Source: Pseudomonas aylmerensis (GTDB lineage Bacteria; Pseudomonadota; Gammaproteobacteria; Pseudomonadales; Pseudomonadaceae). From it: 64,000 nt of DNA. Position numbers and translations under genes: made by a program. The notes beneath the pieces are model-generated. The model ran no database searches. It was not told the origin of the DNA and saw nothing but the letters and a program-made list of their open reading frames with translations. Below are positions 6,876 through 15,489 of this stretch, one piece after another; position 1 is the first letter of the stretch, and each line of letters opens with the position of its first letter. The stretch is from the NCBI RefSeq assembly GCF_001702265.1, contig NZ_MAUE01000023.1:1-64000 (forward strand), written 5' to 3'.

Positions 6876-7928
6876 TCAGCCGTGGCGCGCGTTATCGCCA
6901 AACTCCTGGATCAAGCGGGAGAATTTATTCAACGGTTCAACGGCTTGGGCCGAGCCCAGTTTGATCGCTTCCCTGGGCATGCCAAAGACCACGCAACTGG
7001 CTTCATCCTGGGCGATGGTCTGCGCGCCATTTTCACGCATTGCCAGCAGCCCGCGCGCGCCGTCGTCGCCCATGCCGGTCATGATCATGCCCAAGGCGCT
7101 GGGCGCGGCATGCCTGGCGATCGAACGAAACAGCACGTCTACCGAAGGTTTATGCCGGTTAACCGGCGGGCCGTCCACAACCTCGACCTGGTAGTGCGCA
7201 CCGCTGCGCTTGAGTTGCATATGCAGGCCGCCGGGGGCCAACAATGCCAGGCCACTGTGCACCCGATCCAGATGCCTGGCCTCGCGCACTTCGATCTGGC
7301 AGAGCTTGTCCAGGCGCCGGGCAAAGTCGGCGGTGAATTTTTCCGGCATGTGTTGAACGATGACAATCCCCGGGCAGTCACGTGGCAATTGGCGCAAGAC
7401 AAATTCGAGGGCTTGCGTGCCACCGGTGGAACAGCCGAGCGCGACGACTTTTTCGGTGGTGCGCAGCCGGTTGACCGGTGCAATCCGGCTGTCCTCGCCA
7501 GGCGCCGTCAACGTCGCGGGCAGGGCGCGTGGACGGGTCTTGGCGCCGTCCTCGATCTTGCGTATCAACTCGGCCGACAACGCTTCCAGGCTTTGCTTGA
7601 GCCCCAGCCGCGCCTTGGTGAATACGCCCACGGCGCCTGCCGACAGCGCCTCGACGGCGACGCTGTTGCCCTGCTCGGTCAGCGTCGAGCAGATGATGGT
7701 CGGCGTCGGACGTTCGCGCATGAGCTGGCGCAGGAAGGTCAGGCCGTCCATGCGCGGCATTTCGATGTCGAGGACCAGCACGTCCGGCCAGTCGCGGCGC
7801 ATTTTCTCGATGGCGTAGAGCGGGTCGGCCGCCTGGCCGATGACCGTGATCCGTGGGTGGCTGGCCAGGCAACTGGTGAGCACCTGGCGCACCAGCGCCG
7901 AGTCGTCGACGATAAACACCTTGATCAT
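6876..7928 (-). CDS. cheB: CheB chemoreceptor glutamate methylesterase/deamidase
   Basis: A 350-residue two-domain enzyme that removes methyl groups from receptor glutamates when phosphorylated by CheA. The receiver (about 1-120) has VDDSALVR, the phospho-aspartate in VLDIEMPRMDG, and S/T and K residues further on. The catalytic domain has the serine in LGCSTGGT, the histidine in VQHMPEKFT and the aspartate in MTGMGDDGARG, so the triad is intact. The ATG at 7926-7928 overlaps the CheD stop as ATGA; longer reading is cheD sequence in another frame. As the last che gene of the operon it completes an adaptation module with CheR and CheD. Confidence 0.96.
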   Translation of the reverse strand: MIKVFIVDDSALVRQVLTSCLASHPRITVIGQAADPLYAIEKMRRDWPDVLVLDIEMPRMDGLTFLRQLMRERPTPTIICSTLTEQGNSVAVEALSAGAVGVFTKARLGLKQSLEALSAELIRKIEDGAKTRPRALPATLTAPGEDSRIAPVNRLRTTEKVVALGCSTGGTQALEFVLRQLPRDCPGIVIVQHMPEKFTADFARRLDKLCQIEVREARHLDRVHSGLALLAPGGLHMQLKRSGAHYQVEVVDGPPVNRHKPSVDVLFRSIARHAAPSALGMIMTGMGDDGARGLLAMRENGAQTIAQDEASCVVFGMPREAIKLGSAQAVEPLNKFSRLIQEFGDNARHG

Positions 7929-8416
7929 CGCGGCAGGCTCCGTACCGGCGGCGACGGCAGGCCGTTGCGCAGGCACTCGATTGCCCCGCTGCGGCCGTTG
8001 ACCTGCAGGCGCCGGTAATGGTCGCCGTTGAGGTCCCAGGCGTCGACCGACCAATTGCGCAGGCTGAACTGTTCCCGCGCAAAAGCGCTGTTGCCGGCGC
8101 CGACCCGGCGCCGTGGGTTGCCTTCGAAGCGCACCAGGCTGCCACCGCCGAAAATGCCTTTGCGGTACTCAGTAGGTTGCGTGCCGTGACGGGTCATGTC
8201 GGCGTGGATGCGCTTGAACACGGACTCGCCGTAACGGGTGTCCAGGCGTGTGCCTGCGCCCGGATCGTTGGGCAGCAGGAAGTGCGAGACCGCCAGCAGC
8301 CGTCGGTGTGGGTGCCACAGCACCACCGCGACGCAGCTGCCGAGCAAGGTGGTGACCACGCCGTCGTGGGTGCCGAAGAAGTAATCGCCGGGGTGCAGGA
8401 ATATCGAAGGTTTCAT
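7925..8416 (-). CDS. cheD: CheD chemoreceptor glutamine deamidase
   Basis: A 163-residue CheD, which converts receptor glutamines to glutamates and can be coupled to CheY signalling. The catalytic cysteine is in TLLGSCVAVVLW, about residue 28, and the histidine is in AVSHFLLP. The KGIFGGGSLV and VGAGNSAFARE stretches are family hallmarks. Both ends overlap neighbours by ATGA, with cheR upstream and cheB downstream. The C-terminus SPPVRSLPR lies beyond the fold. Confidence 0.95.
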   Translation of the reverse strand: MKPSIFLHPGDYFFGTHDGVVTTLLGSCVAVVLWHPHRRLLAVSHFLLPNDPGAGTRLDTRYGESVFKRIHADMTRHGTQPTEYRKGIFGGGSLVRFEGNPRRRVGAGNSAFAREQFSLRNWSVDAWDLNGDHYRRLQVNGRSGAIECLRNGLPSPPVRSLPR

Positions 8417-9225
8417 AAAAGCTCGTAGACCGAAGGGCAGGTCAGGCGCATCGGCAGATCAAAGCCGTGGATGCTTTCCGCGTGCCCGATAAACAGCAGG
8501 CCGCCGACGCGCAGCTGGGTAATCAGGCGCCGGACAATCCGCTGTTTCTCTTCGTTGTTGAAATAGATCAGTACGTTGCGCAAAAAGATCACGTCGAAAG
8601 GCCCGAGTGCCTCTGGCAGCGGTTGCGTTAGGTTGATCTCACGCAGGGTGATGCGCTCGCGCAGCGCGGCCTGCACGCGAAATCGCCCGCTCATGTCGCC
8701 GACGCCGTTCAGGCAATAGCGCTTGAGCCAACCCTCGGGAAAATACTTGGCCTGGGCCATGTCATAGATGCCGTCGCGGGCCCGTGCGAGCATGCTTTGG
8801 CTCAGGTCGCTGGCGACGATGGACCAGTCCTGCGTGCGCGCGTTTTCGCTGGCAACCATTGCCAGGCTGTAAGGCTCTTCGCCGGAGGAACAGGCGGCAC
8901 TCCAGATCTTCTGCGGTCCGCGCTGGCGGGCCAACCATTCGCCGAAGAAATCGAAGTGCGGATGCTCACGAAAAAAGTACGTTTCGTTGGTGGTGAGCAA
9001 ATCCACCACCAGCCGCCGCTCCTTGATGAACAACGGGTTGTCGAGCAACTGCAAGTAATCGGCGTAGCTGCCCAGCCGATAGTGGCGCAGGCGCTTCATC
9101 AGGCGGCCGGCGACCAGCGGGCGTTTGTTGGGCGCCAACTGGATGCCCGACGCCTCGGCCATGAGTTTCTGCAAGCGGCGAAACTCGTGTTCGGCGAGTT
9201 TCGGCAGGGTTAAAAGTGCAGACAT
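8413..9225 (-). CDS. cheR: CheR chemoreceptor methyltransferase
   Basis: A 270-residue SAM-dependent methyltransferase that methylates receptor glutamates. A helical N-terminal domain (about 10-75) precedes the Rossmann domain. NETYFFREHPHF carries the conserved N-E-T-x-F-F-R-x-x-x-x-F motif, IWSAACSSGEEPYS binds SAM, and FDVIFLRNVLIYF is motif IV. No TPR tail is present. The ATG at 9223-9225 directly abuts the CheW stop, and the downstream end overlaps cheD. No C-terminal receptor pentapeptide is obvious in the operon's receptors, so CheR here probably binds them without a tether. Confidence 0.95.
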   Translation of the reverse strand: MSALLTLPKLAEHEFRRLQKLMAEASGIQLAPNKRPLVAGRLMKRLRHYRLGSYADYLQLLDNPLFIKERRLVVDLLTTNETYFFREHPHFDFFGEWLARQRGPQKIWSAACSSGEEPYSLAMVASENARTQDWSIVASDLSQSMLARARDGIYDMAQAKYFPEGWLKRYCLNGVGDMSGRFRVQAALRERITLREINLTQPLPEALGPFDVIFLRNVLIYFNNEEKQRIVRRLITQLRVGGLLFIGHAESIHGFDLPMRLTCPSVYELL

Positions 9226-9753
9226 TCAAAGGCCGTTCGTGACGGCAAGGCTCAATTGCGCGATGTCATCCAGCGACAATACCTGGGCGATATCGAGAAT
9301 GATCGTGAAACCTTGTTCATTGCGGGCCATGCCGGCGATGAAATCGGTGCGGATCCCGGCGCCGAACGGCGGCGGTTGGACCACCTGCTGCGGGTCGATG
9401 TCGAGCACCGCGTCGACGGCATCCACGACCAGGCCGATGGCCTGGGTGCTGTCGCTCAAGGCCAGTTCGATGATGACAATGCAGGTGCGGTTGCCCGCGC
9501 GGGTCAGCTCGAAGCCAAAGCGCGCAGCCAGGTCCAGCACCGGCACGACATTGCCGCGCAGGTTGATCACGCCATGGATAAACGCCGGCATCATCGGCAC
9601 GGCCGTCACTTGTGCGTACTCGATGATCTCGCGCACCAGTTCGATTGGCAGCGCATAGTCCGCGTCACGCACGCGAAACGACAAGTGCTGGATGCTCAGG
9701 GGTTCGGCCAGTGAGTCGACGGTTTGAAAACGTTGGTTGGCAAGAGAAGTCAT
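9226..9753 (-). CDS. cheW: CheW coupling protein
   Basis: A 175-residue CheW-like SH3-type adaptor that links receptors to CheA. Typical features are FRVRDADYALPIELVREIIEY near the start, MPAFIHGVINLRGNVVPVLDL in the middle and LVVDAVDAVLDI after it. I use the ATG at 9751-9753. A TTG at 9766-9768 overlapping the receptor stop would add five residues; neither start has a strong Shine-Dalgarno. It is tightly packed between the receptor gene and cheR. Confidence 0.93.
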   Translation of the reverse strand: MTSLANQRFQTVDSLAEPLSIQHLSFRVRDADYALPIELVREIIEYAQVTAVPMMPAFIHGVINLRGNVVPVLDLAARFGFELTRAGNRTCIVIIELALSDSTQAIGLVVDAVDAVLDIDPQQVVQPPPFGAGIRTDFIAGMARNEQGFTIILDIAQVLSLDDIAQLSLAVTNGL

Positions 9754-9764
9754 GGGCGCGGTGC

Positions 9765-11399
9765 TCAATTGAAACTGACGAACTGGCCTTCATCGACCGT
9801 CGTCCTGCCCTTGGACCAGCTTGGCGACGCGCTGGGGTAGTTGTCCTGGCTGCGCGGCAGGCCACGCTTGAGTGCGGGGCCGTCCTGTTCGAAGCGGAAG
9901 AAGCCGATCAGCTCCTGCAATTGTCCGGCCTGGGCGTTCATTTCTTCGGCGGTGGCGGCAAGCTCTTCCGAGGCGGCGGCGTTTTGCTGGGTGATTTGGT
10001 TCATCTGGCCCATGGCAATATTGATCTGCCCGGCGGCGCTGCTTTGTTCCTGCGAGGCGGCAGTGATTTCCTGCACCAGGTCCGAGGTTTTCTGGATGTT
10101 CGGGACGATTTCGTTCAACAGGCGGCCAGCCTGTTCGGCCAGGTGCACGCTGCTGGAGGCGACTTGACCGATCTCCTGGGCCGCCACCTGGCTGCGCTCG
10201 GCGAGCTTGCGCACTTCGGCGGCGACCACCGCGAAGCCTTTGCCGTGATCACCGGCGCGGGCCGCTTCGATGGCAGCGTTGAGCGCCAGCAGGTTGGTCT
10301 GGTAGGCGATGTCGTCAATGATGCTGATCTTGTCGGCAATCTGCTTCATCGCCAGCACCGTGTCGCTGACCGCGCCACCGCCTTGCACCGCGTCGTTGGC
10401 GGCTTTGCCGGCAATGCCGTCGGTGATTTTTGCGCTTTCAGTGTTCTGGGCGATCGACGCCGACATCTCCTCGACCGAGGCGCTGGTCTGCTCGACGCTG
10501 GCCGCCTGTTCGTTGGCGGCCTGGCTCAGTGACTGCGAGGTGGAGCTGACTTGTTCGGAGGCCGAGGAGAGTGAATCGGCGGAGCTGCGCACATCCCCGA
10601 GGATGCTGCGCAGGCGCTCGGTCATGTTTTGCATGGCAGCGAGCAACTGGCCGGTTTCATCGCGGCTGTCTGCCTGCAGGTCCTGGCTCAGGTCGCCGGC
10701 GGCCATGCGGTTGGCGGCGGCCACCGCACCGTTGAGCGGCTTGGTGATACTGCGCGTGACCAGCACGCCAATGACCACGCCAAACAGCGTGGCGGCGAGG
10801 ACCAGCGCGATCATTTGCAGGCGCGAGCGGTCGGCGATATCGGAGATTTGCTGATTGGCCTCTTTGGCGCGCTCCTGTTTGTAGCGGCTGACTTCGCCGA
10901 TCAGGCGGTCGATCTGCTCGCCGCTGACCACGGCCTTGGGCAGCAGGTCGGTGACGTCGCTGGTCTCCTGCAACTGGCTGGATTGCTGATGCAGGGTCAA
11001 CACCTGGTGCACCAGGTTTTCGTAGTCCTTAAGCGGCGTTTCCAGCTGGTCGATCTGCGCCATGCCTTCCTTGGTGATAAAGCTGGCGCGTGCACTGTTG
11101 ATCAGCGTGCGGGTTCTATCCAGCGCGGCCTTGGCCTGGTTCGCCGCCTGCTCACGCGCCGCGTGGTTGGTCGACAACAGGCTCTGGCGCATCGAGCGGC
11201 CGGCGACGATCAGCTGGATATTGGCTTCCTGCAGAGTGCTCAAGCCCGTGACGTCCAGCTCGTACATGCGGTCGGACAGGCCATTCACCTGTTCGAGGTT
11301 GCGGATGCCGATAAACCCGATGATCGCGGTCAACGCGACGACCACCAGGAAACCGGCGGTGAGTCGGATGCCTATCTTCATGTTGCGAACAAATTGCAT
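9765..11399 (-). CDS. Methyl-accepting chemotaxis protein with periplasmic helical sensor
   Basis: A 544-residue membrane receptor. TM1 lies at about residues 8-30. A mainly helical periplasmic region of about 150 residues follows, without a Cache or PAS signature and resembling four-helix-bundle sensors. TM2 (MIALVLAATLFGVVIGVLV) lies at about 198-218, then HAMP and a long coiled-coil signalling domain whose tip contains QTNLLALNAAIEAARAGDHG. The start is the ATG at 11397-11399, with AGGAG eight bases upstream. It sits inside the che operon between cheA and cheW, so it is likely the dedicated receptor. The ligand is unknown. The C-terminal 40 residues are variable and lack a CheR-binding pentapeptide. 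Confidence 0.94.
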   Translation of the reverse strand: MQFVRNMKIGIRLTAGFLVVVALTAIIGFIGIRNLEQVNGLSDRMYELDVTGLSTLQEANIQLIVAGRSMRQSLLSTNHAAREQAANQAKAALDRTRTLINSARASFITKEGMAQIDQLETPLKDYENLVHQVLTLHQQSSQLQETSDVTDLLPKAVVSGEQIDRLIGEVSRYKQERAKEANQQISDIADRSRLQMIALVLAATLFGVVIGVLVTRSITKPLNGAVAAANRMAAGDLSQDLQADSRDETGQLLAAMQNMTERLRSILGDVRSSADSLSSASEQVSSTSQSLSQAANEQAASVEQTSASVEEMSASIAQNTESAKITDGIAGKAANDAVQGGGAVSDTVLAMKQIADKISIIDDIAYQTNLLALNAAIEAARAGDHGKGFAVVAAEVRKLAERSQVAAQEIGQVASSSVHLAEQAGRLLNEIVPNIQKTSDLVQEITAASQEQSSAAGQINIAMGQMNQITQQNAAASEELAATAEEMNAQAGQLQELIGFFRFEQDGPALKRGLPRSQDNYPSASPSWSKGRTTVDEGQFVSFN

Positions 11400-11418
11400 G
11401 CGGTTTCTCCTGAAAAGG

Positions 11419-13398
11419 CTAGGCAAGGGGTTCTAAAAGGGATACGTCGAGGGCGGCAGGGGCCTGCAGCTGTCGGAACAGGCTGGGCACATCCAGGATC
11501 AGCGCCACTTGCCCGGAACCGAGGATGGTCGAGCCACTGATGCCGCGCAGGTGCTGGAACATCTGGCCGAGTGGCTTGATCACGGTTTGCAGCTCGCCCA
11601 ACAGGTGGTCGACGATCAATCCGGCGTGCTGCCGGCCTTGGCTGACCACCACGATATTGCGGCGCCGGGCAGTGCTTGCGGGCAGCCCGAAGTGTTGATC
11701 CAGGGCTATGCACGGCAGCGGCGTGCCGCGCAGGTTGAGGTAGCCGTACTGGCTGGTGAGCGACGCGGCGCTGGCCTCCATGCATTCGGTGACCATGTCC
11801 AGCGGGATGACAAAACTGTCCTGGCCCACGCCCACGTGAAAGCCGTCAATGATCGCGAGGGTCAGCGGCAGGCGAATCCGGAAGGAGCAGCCCAGGCCTT
11901 GCTGCGACTCGATCTCGATGCTGCCGCGCAATTGCTCGATGGCGCTGCGCACCACGTCCATGCCAACGCCGCGCCCGGAGAGGTCGGACACCTGTTCGGC
12001 GGTGGAAAAGCCGGCTTCGAAAATCAGCCGGTGAATCGCGGCCTCGTTGAGCACCGCGTCGGCCTCGATCAGGCCTTTGCCGATGGCTTTTTCGCGAATC
12101 CGCGCGGTATTCAGGCCGCGCCCGTCGTCACTGATTTCCAGCACGATCATGCCGGAGTCATGGTAGGCGTTGAGCTGCAGGTTGCCCTCGGCAGGCTTGC
12201 CTGCTGCGAGGCGTTCGGCGGCCGACTCGATGCCATGGTCGATAGCATTGCGCACCAGGTGGGTGAGAGGGTCAGCGATCTTGTCGATCACGGTTTTGTC
12301 CAGCTCGGTGTCGCCGCCACGGATGCCCAGCTGGATGTGCTTGCCCAGTTGCTTGCTGACATCGCGGACCACGCGGTGGAAGCGATTGAAGGTTTCACCG
12401 ACCTCGACCATGCGCAGTTTCAGCGCGCTCTCGCGGATCTGCTCGACGTGCTGGTGCACGGCCAAGGCGCTTTCAATACACGCATTGTCGCCAGTGCGTT
12501 TGGCCTGCATTTGCGCACCGGCGGTGCTGATGACCAGCTCGCCAACCAGGTTGATCAGTTCATCGAGCTTGTGCGCAGGGACCTTGACCATGCTGGTGTC
12601 TTGCGGACGGCGGTCGCGGGCCGGCGATTTTTTTTCGGCGGGCGCGGCCAGGGTGGGCGCAGGGTCAGTGCAGGGTTCGAGGGTGAGGGTGCAGAAGTCG
12701 ACGATGAAGTCGAAGACGTCGGCGATCTCCTCGCGGCTCGCGGCGCTGCGCAGGGTCAAGGTAAAGCCCAGGTAACAGGCTTCGGGGTCGAAGCTGTCGA
12801 GGCCCGGCAGCCGATCGGTGCGGGTGTGCAGGGTGACGATTTCGCCCAGGCGGCTGAGGTAACGCAGGAAGGCTGCCGGGTCGAACCCGTTGCGCAACAG
12901 CGCCTCGCTGAAGTCGATCGACAGTTGCCAGAGTTGCGCATTGGCGCCGACAGTCGGCGCGGCCGGCACGCTGTCGACGACGGGCGTGTCGTCACTCAGG
13001 CCACGCGCCTGGGCGAGGGCGTCGAGCAACAGTGCCTGTTGGGCCAGGTCGGTGTGCATCTCGCCGGTGGCGGGGTCGACGGCTTCAAGCATCCCCCGCA
13101 GTTCGTCCATGCAGCGCAGCATCAACGAGGTGAGGTCTTCATTGAGCGTGCGCTGGCTGTCGCGCACTTGCATCAGCAGGCTTTCGAGGTGATGGGTGAG
13201 ATTGACCAGCGGTGTCAGCGAGAAAATACCCGCCGAGCCCTTCAACGTGTGCACGGCGCGGAACAAGCCGTTGACCGCGTCACTGTCTTCGGGCGCGGTT
13301 TCCAGTTGAAGCAGGCTGTCTTCGGCATCCTTGAGCAAGTCCCGGCCTTCGCTCAGGAAGCCCTGGAGCAATTGGTTCCACTGTTCGCCAGTGAGCAT
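11419..13398 (-). CDS. cheA: CheA chemotaxis histidine kinase
   Basis: A 659-residue kinase. The HPt domain at the N-terminus has the phospho-histidine in VHTLKGSAG. A divergent middle segment (about 155-275) may be a degenerate response-regulator-binding region. The dimerisation helices begin DELINLVGELVIS; the ATPase domain follows, with the N-box HLVRNAIDHG, G1 ISDDGRGL and GRGVGMDVV; and a CheW-like domain ends the protein. The kinase core looks intact. I prefer the ATG at 13396-13398, two bases after the STAS stop; a TTG two codons upstream overlaps that stop and cannot be excluded. No cheZ is present in the operon. Confidence 0.95.
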   Translation of the reverse strand: MLTGEQWNQLLQGFLSEGRDLLKDAEDSLLQLETAPEDSDAVNGLFRAVHTLKGSAGIFSLTPLVNLTHHLESLLMQVRDSQRTLNEDLTSLMLRCMDELRGMLEAVDPATGEMHTDLAQQALLLDALAQARGLSDDTPVVDSVPAAPTVGANAQLWQLSIDFSEALLRNGFDPAAFLRYLSRLGEIVTLHTRTDRLPGLDSFDPEACYLGFTLTLRSAASREEIADVFDFIVDFCTLTLEPCTDPAPTLAAPAEKKSPARDRRPQDTSMVKVPAHKLDELINLVGELVISTAGAQMQAKRTGDNACIESALAVHQHVEQIRESALKLRMVEVGETFNRFHRVVRDVSKQLGKHIQLGIRGGDTELDKTVIDKIADPLTHLVRNAIDHGIESAAERLAAGKPAEGNLQLNAYHDSGMIVLEISDDGRGLNTARIREKAIGKGLIEADAVLNEAAIHRLIFEAGFSTAEQVSDLSGRGVGMDVVRSAIEQLRGSIEIESQQGLGCSFRIRLPLTLAIIDGFHVGVGQDSFVIPLDMVTECMEASAASLTSQYGYLNLRGTPLPCIALDQHFGLPASTARRRNIVVVSQGRQHAGLIVDHLLGELQTVIKPLGQMFQHLRGISGSTILGSGQVALILDVPSLFRQLQAPAALDVSLLEPLA

Positions 13399-13400
13399 GG

Positions 13401-13718
13401 TCAATCCTCGATCCGAGCGTTGGGAAACAGTGATTCCAGGCGCAGCAGTGCGAGGGTTTCGCGCACGGCTGGGGCGGCATCGACCACGGTGACCGGGCTG
13501 CCGCCCTGGCTGAGCGTGCGTTGGATCACCAGCAGCAATTGCAGGCCGGCGCTGTCGAAATCGCCGATACCGGCCAGGTCAAGCTGCCAGGCGTCGGCGT
13601 TGAGCGGCAACAGCGCGACAAAGGCATCACGCGCCTCGCTGACCTGATAAATGCTCAGGTCACCGTCGATACGAATGCGCGTCGGGCCGCCGAAAGCGGA
13701 AGGGGTCAGCGTGAACAT
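13401..13718 (-). CDS. STAS-domain (anti-sigma-antagonist-like) protein in che operon
   Basis: A 105-residue single STAS domain. The conserved loop with the phosphorylatable serine is visible as GIGDFDSAGLQLLL, about residues 49-62, just as in SpoIIAA-type proteins. The N-terminal half has the expected beta strands, including IRIDGDLSIYQV. It lies between cheY and cheA, five bases from the former and two from the latter, so co-expression is certain if the operon is transcribed. STAS proteins normally work by phosphorylation-dependent partner switching. No anti-sigma kinase is nearby, so its partner may be part of the array itself. That is inference. Confidence 0.9.
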   Translation of the reverse strand: MFTLTPSAFGGPTRIRIDGDLSIYQVSEARDAFVALLPLNADAWQLDLAGIGDFDSAGLQLLLVIQRTLSQGGSPVTVVDAAPAVRETLALLRLESLFPNARIED

Positions 13719-13722
13719 GGGC

Positions 13723-14088
13723 TCAGCCCATCAACTTTTCGACGGCCGCCAACAGGGTCTGCGGCTGGAACGGCTTGACGATCCAGGCCCTCGCGCCGGC
13801 TGCCTGGCCTTCGGCTTTTTTCGACTGTTCGCTTTCGGTGGTGAGCATGATGATGGGCGTGAAGCGGTATTCGTTGCGCGCCTTGACCGCTTTCACCAGG
13901 CCGATGCCGTCGAGGTTCGGCATGTTCACGTCGCTGATGATCAGGTTGATCTTTTGCCCGGTCAGCTTGGTCAGTGCATCGCGCCCGTCGCAGGCCTCAA
14001 GGACCTGGTGGCCGGCGCCGGTGAGGGTCATCTTGACCAGTTGGCGCATGGACTGCGAGTCATCGACGATTAGTATGGTCTTGGCCAT
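13723..14088 (-). CDS. cheY: CheY-type single-domain response regulator
   Basis: A 121-residue receiver with all key residues: the acidic pair in LIVDDSQSMR, the phospho-aspartate in IISDVNMPNLDG, the threonine in MLTTESEQ and the lysine in WIVKPFQ. It is the probable phospho-acceptor of the downstream CheA. The ATG at 14086-14088 has AGGGAG upstream. Whether it acts on flagellar motors or another output cannot be told from sequence; its operon carries no flagellar gene. Confidence 0.95.
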   Translation of the reverse strand: MAKTILIVDDSQSMRQLVKMTLTGAGHQVLEACDGRDALTKLTGQKINLIISDVNMPNLDGIGLVKAVKARNEYRFTPIIMLTTESEQSKKAEGQAAGARAWIVKPFQPQTLLAAVEKLMG

Positions 14089-14131
14089 GTTCGGCTCCCT
14101 CGAAAGTGAAATTAACTGGAAAGTCGTCGCC

Positions 14132-15226
14132 TCAGAAAAATGTCACTTCGGCGCTGGAAGGGGTCTTGGGCTGGCCATGGCGTTCTTCATCAGTGGTAAA
14201 ACGCTGACGTAGCCGGTCCAGCCAGGCAGGGGCGTCGTGCAGGCTCGGGTCGTTGGCGACGATGGCGTCGAGCAGGTCCTGCAGGTCACTCTGTACGTGT
14301 TCGAGCATCTGGTCGGTGCGGTCCTGGAACTGCAGGCTGACCATGATTGCCTGGATGTCGTGCTGGGTTTCGCGGGCATCGTGCTGCAGCGCGTGGGAGG
14401 CGTCGGACAACTGGTTGAGGTTGTCGCCCAGGCGACTCATCACGCCGCTCACCGACTGGCTGAGGAAATCCAGGTTGCTCTGTTCGCTGGTGCCCAGTTC
14501 GGCGGCCGCCTCGATGGTGGTCTGGATCGCGTGAGTGATCTCGCCGACCTTCTCATCCATGGCCAGGCCGGTCTCGGCCGACAGCGTGGAAAGCTTGCGC
14601 ACCTCATCGGCGACCACCGAAAAACCGCGGCCGTACTCACCGGCCCGAGCCGCCTCGATAGCCGCATTCAGCGCCAGCAGGTTGGTTTGCTTGGCAATCT
14701 CCTGGACCCGTCGGGCCATGTGCTGCAACTGGCTGGCGTAGCTGTCCAGGTGGCTGATGGTGTCGAGCAGTGCATGCTGGCGCTGGCTGCTGGCGCGAAA
14801 CGATTCGGTGACTTCGTGCAGGCGCTGGTTGGCATCGCGCAGGCTTTCGCCGACGCCGCCGTTGCCGAGCACGTCGTTGGAGTTGTCGAGGCTCTGTTCG
14901 AGGCGTTGGGCGATGTTGTGGAAACGCTGGAACAGCTCGCCGATATTGCTTTGCAGCAATGCCCGCGTTTGCCCCAGGCTGTCGCGCCAGCTCGGGGCGA
15001 CGCCCTCGATCAGTTGCCAGTCGCCAGCGCTGGCGTGGGTCACAACCGAATCGACCGGCGTCTGGGAATGACTGGTAGCAGCGGCTCTGGCGGTTTTTCT
15101 CGGGCGCAGGGCGAGCAGGGCGAGGCTGCTAAGCAACAGTCCGGCGTGGGGTAACAGGTGGACGGGTACAACCAATCCGATGGTTGCCAATGCGAGGCCG
15201 AGCCAGGCCCCAAGGTAAATGCGCAT
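14132..15226 (-). CDS. Short membrane-anchored MCP without periplasmic sensor
   Basis: A 364-residue receptor, first gene of the che operon. Two hydrophobic segments at about residues 4-22 and 26-42 are separated by a few residues only, so there is no periplasmic ligand domain. The rest is a cytoplasmic coiled coil with the signalling tip QTNLLALNAAIEAARAGEYG and no evident HAMP. It must sense something cytoplasmic or membrane-based, or act as an array component. The coiled coil between about 75 and 165 is the only space for a sensor. P. aeruginosa che2 also starts with a receptor gene, but the internal order differs by the STAS gene. The ATG at 15224-15226 is the only good start. Confidence 0.9.
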   Translation of the reverse strand: MRIYLGAWLGLALATIGLVVPVHLLPHAGLLLSSLALLALRPRKTARAAATSHSQTPVDSVVTHASAGDWQLIEGVAPSWRDSLGQTRALLQSNIGELFQRFHNIAQRLEQSLDNSNDVLGNGGVGESLRDANQRLHEVTESFRASSQRQHALLDTISHLDSYASQLQHMARRVQEIAKQTNLLALNAAIEAARAGEYGRGFSVVADEVRKLSTLSAETGLAMDEKVGEITHAIQTTIEAAAELGTSEQSNLDFLSQSVSGVMSRLGDNLNQLSDASHALQHDARETQHDIQAIMVSLQFQDRTDQMLEHVQSDLQDLLDAIVANDPSLHDAPAWLDRLRQRFTTDEERHGQPKTPSSAEVTFF

Positions 15227-15291
15227 CGCCAGCTTCCGTTGCAGGGTGTCAGATCGGCGGATGATAGCGATGGCGTAATGATGTCAGTATA

Positions 15292-15322
15292 AGGACAACC
15301 CTTAATCCGTAGGTTATGTCCT
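15292..15322. promoter_or_regulatory. Imperfect inverted repeat upstream of che operon
   Basis: AGGACAACC (15292-15300) and GGTTATGTCCT (15312-15322) form an imperfect inverted repeat 66 bp ahead of the first che-operon gene. It could be an operator. No regulator is known to me for this exact sequence. Confidence 0.35.
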
Positions 15323-15453
15323 ACAAAACCAAGCGGGCTTTGGGCGGGTAACAAGTCGACCGGTCGATCAGGTAAAAAGCGTTGCACCCAAGGGTTGCAA
15401 GAGCAGCGTCGATTGCGGGGTGCAGGCAGGGCAGGGAGTTTGGAGTAGGGTTT

Positions 15454-15476
15454 CGGCGTAAGGGTCGCTCACGCCG
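15454..15476. terminator. Short hairpin downstream of LysR gene
   Basis: CGGCGT and ACGCCG pair across an 11-base loop, 14 bases beyond the stop of the LysR gene and reading leftward. No clear T-run follows, so termination is possible but weakly supported. Confidence 0.35.
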
Positions 15477-15489
15477 AGCCAGGCCTCCC

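Noticed and set aside
11509..13647. 712-codon frame antisense to cheA
   Set aside because: It is the shadow of an intact kinase gene with all motifs. The translation is rich in A, Q, H, V and D, as expected of antisense reading.
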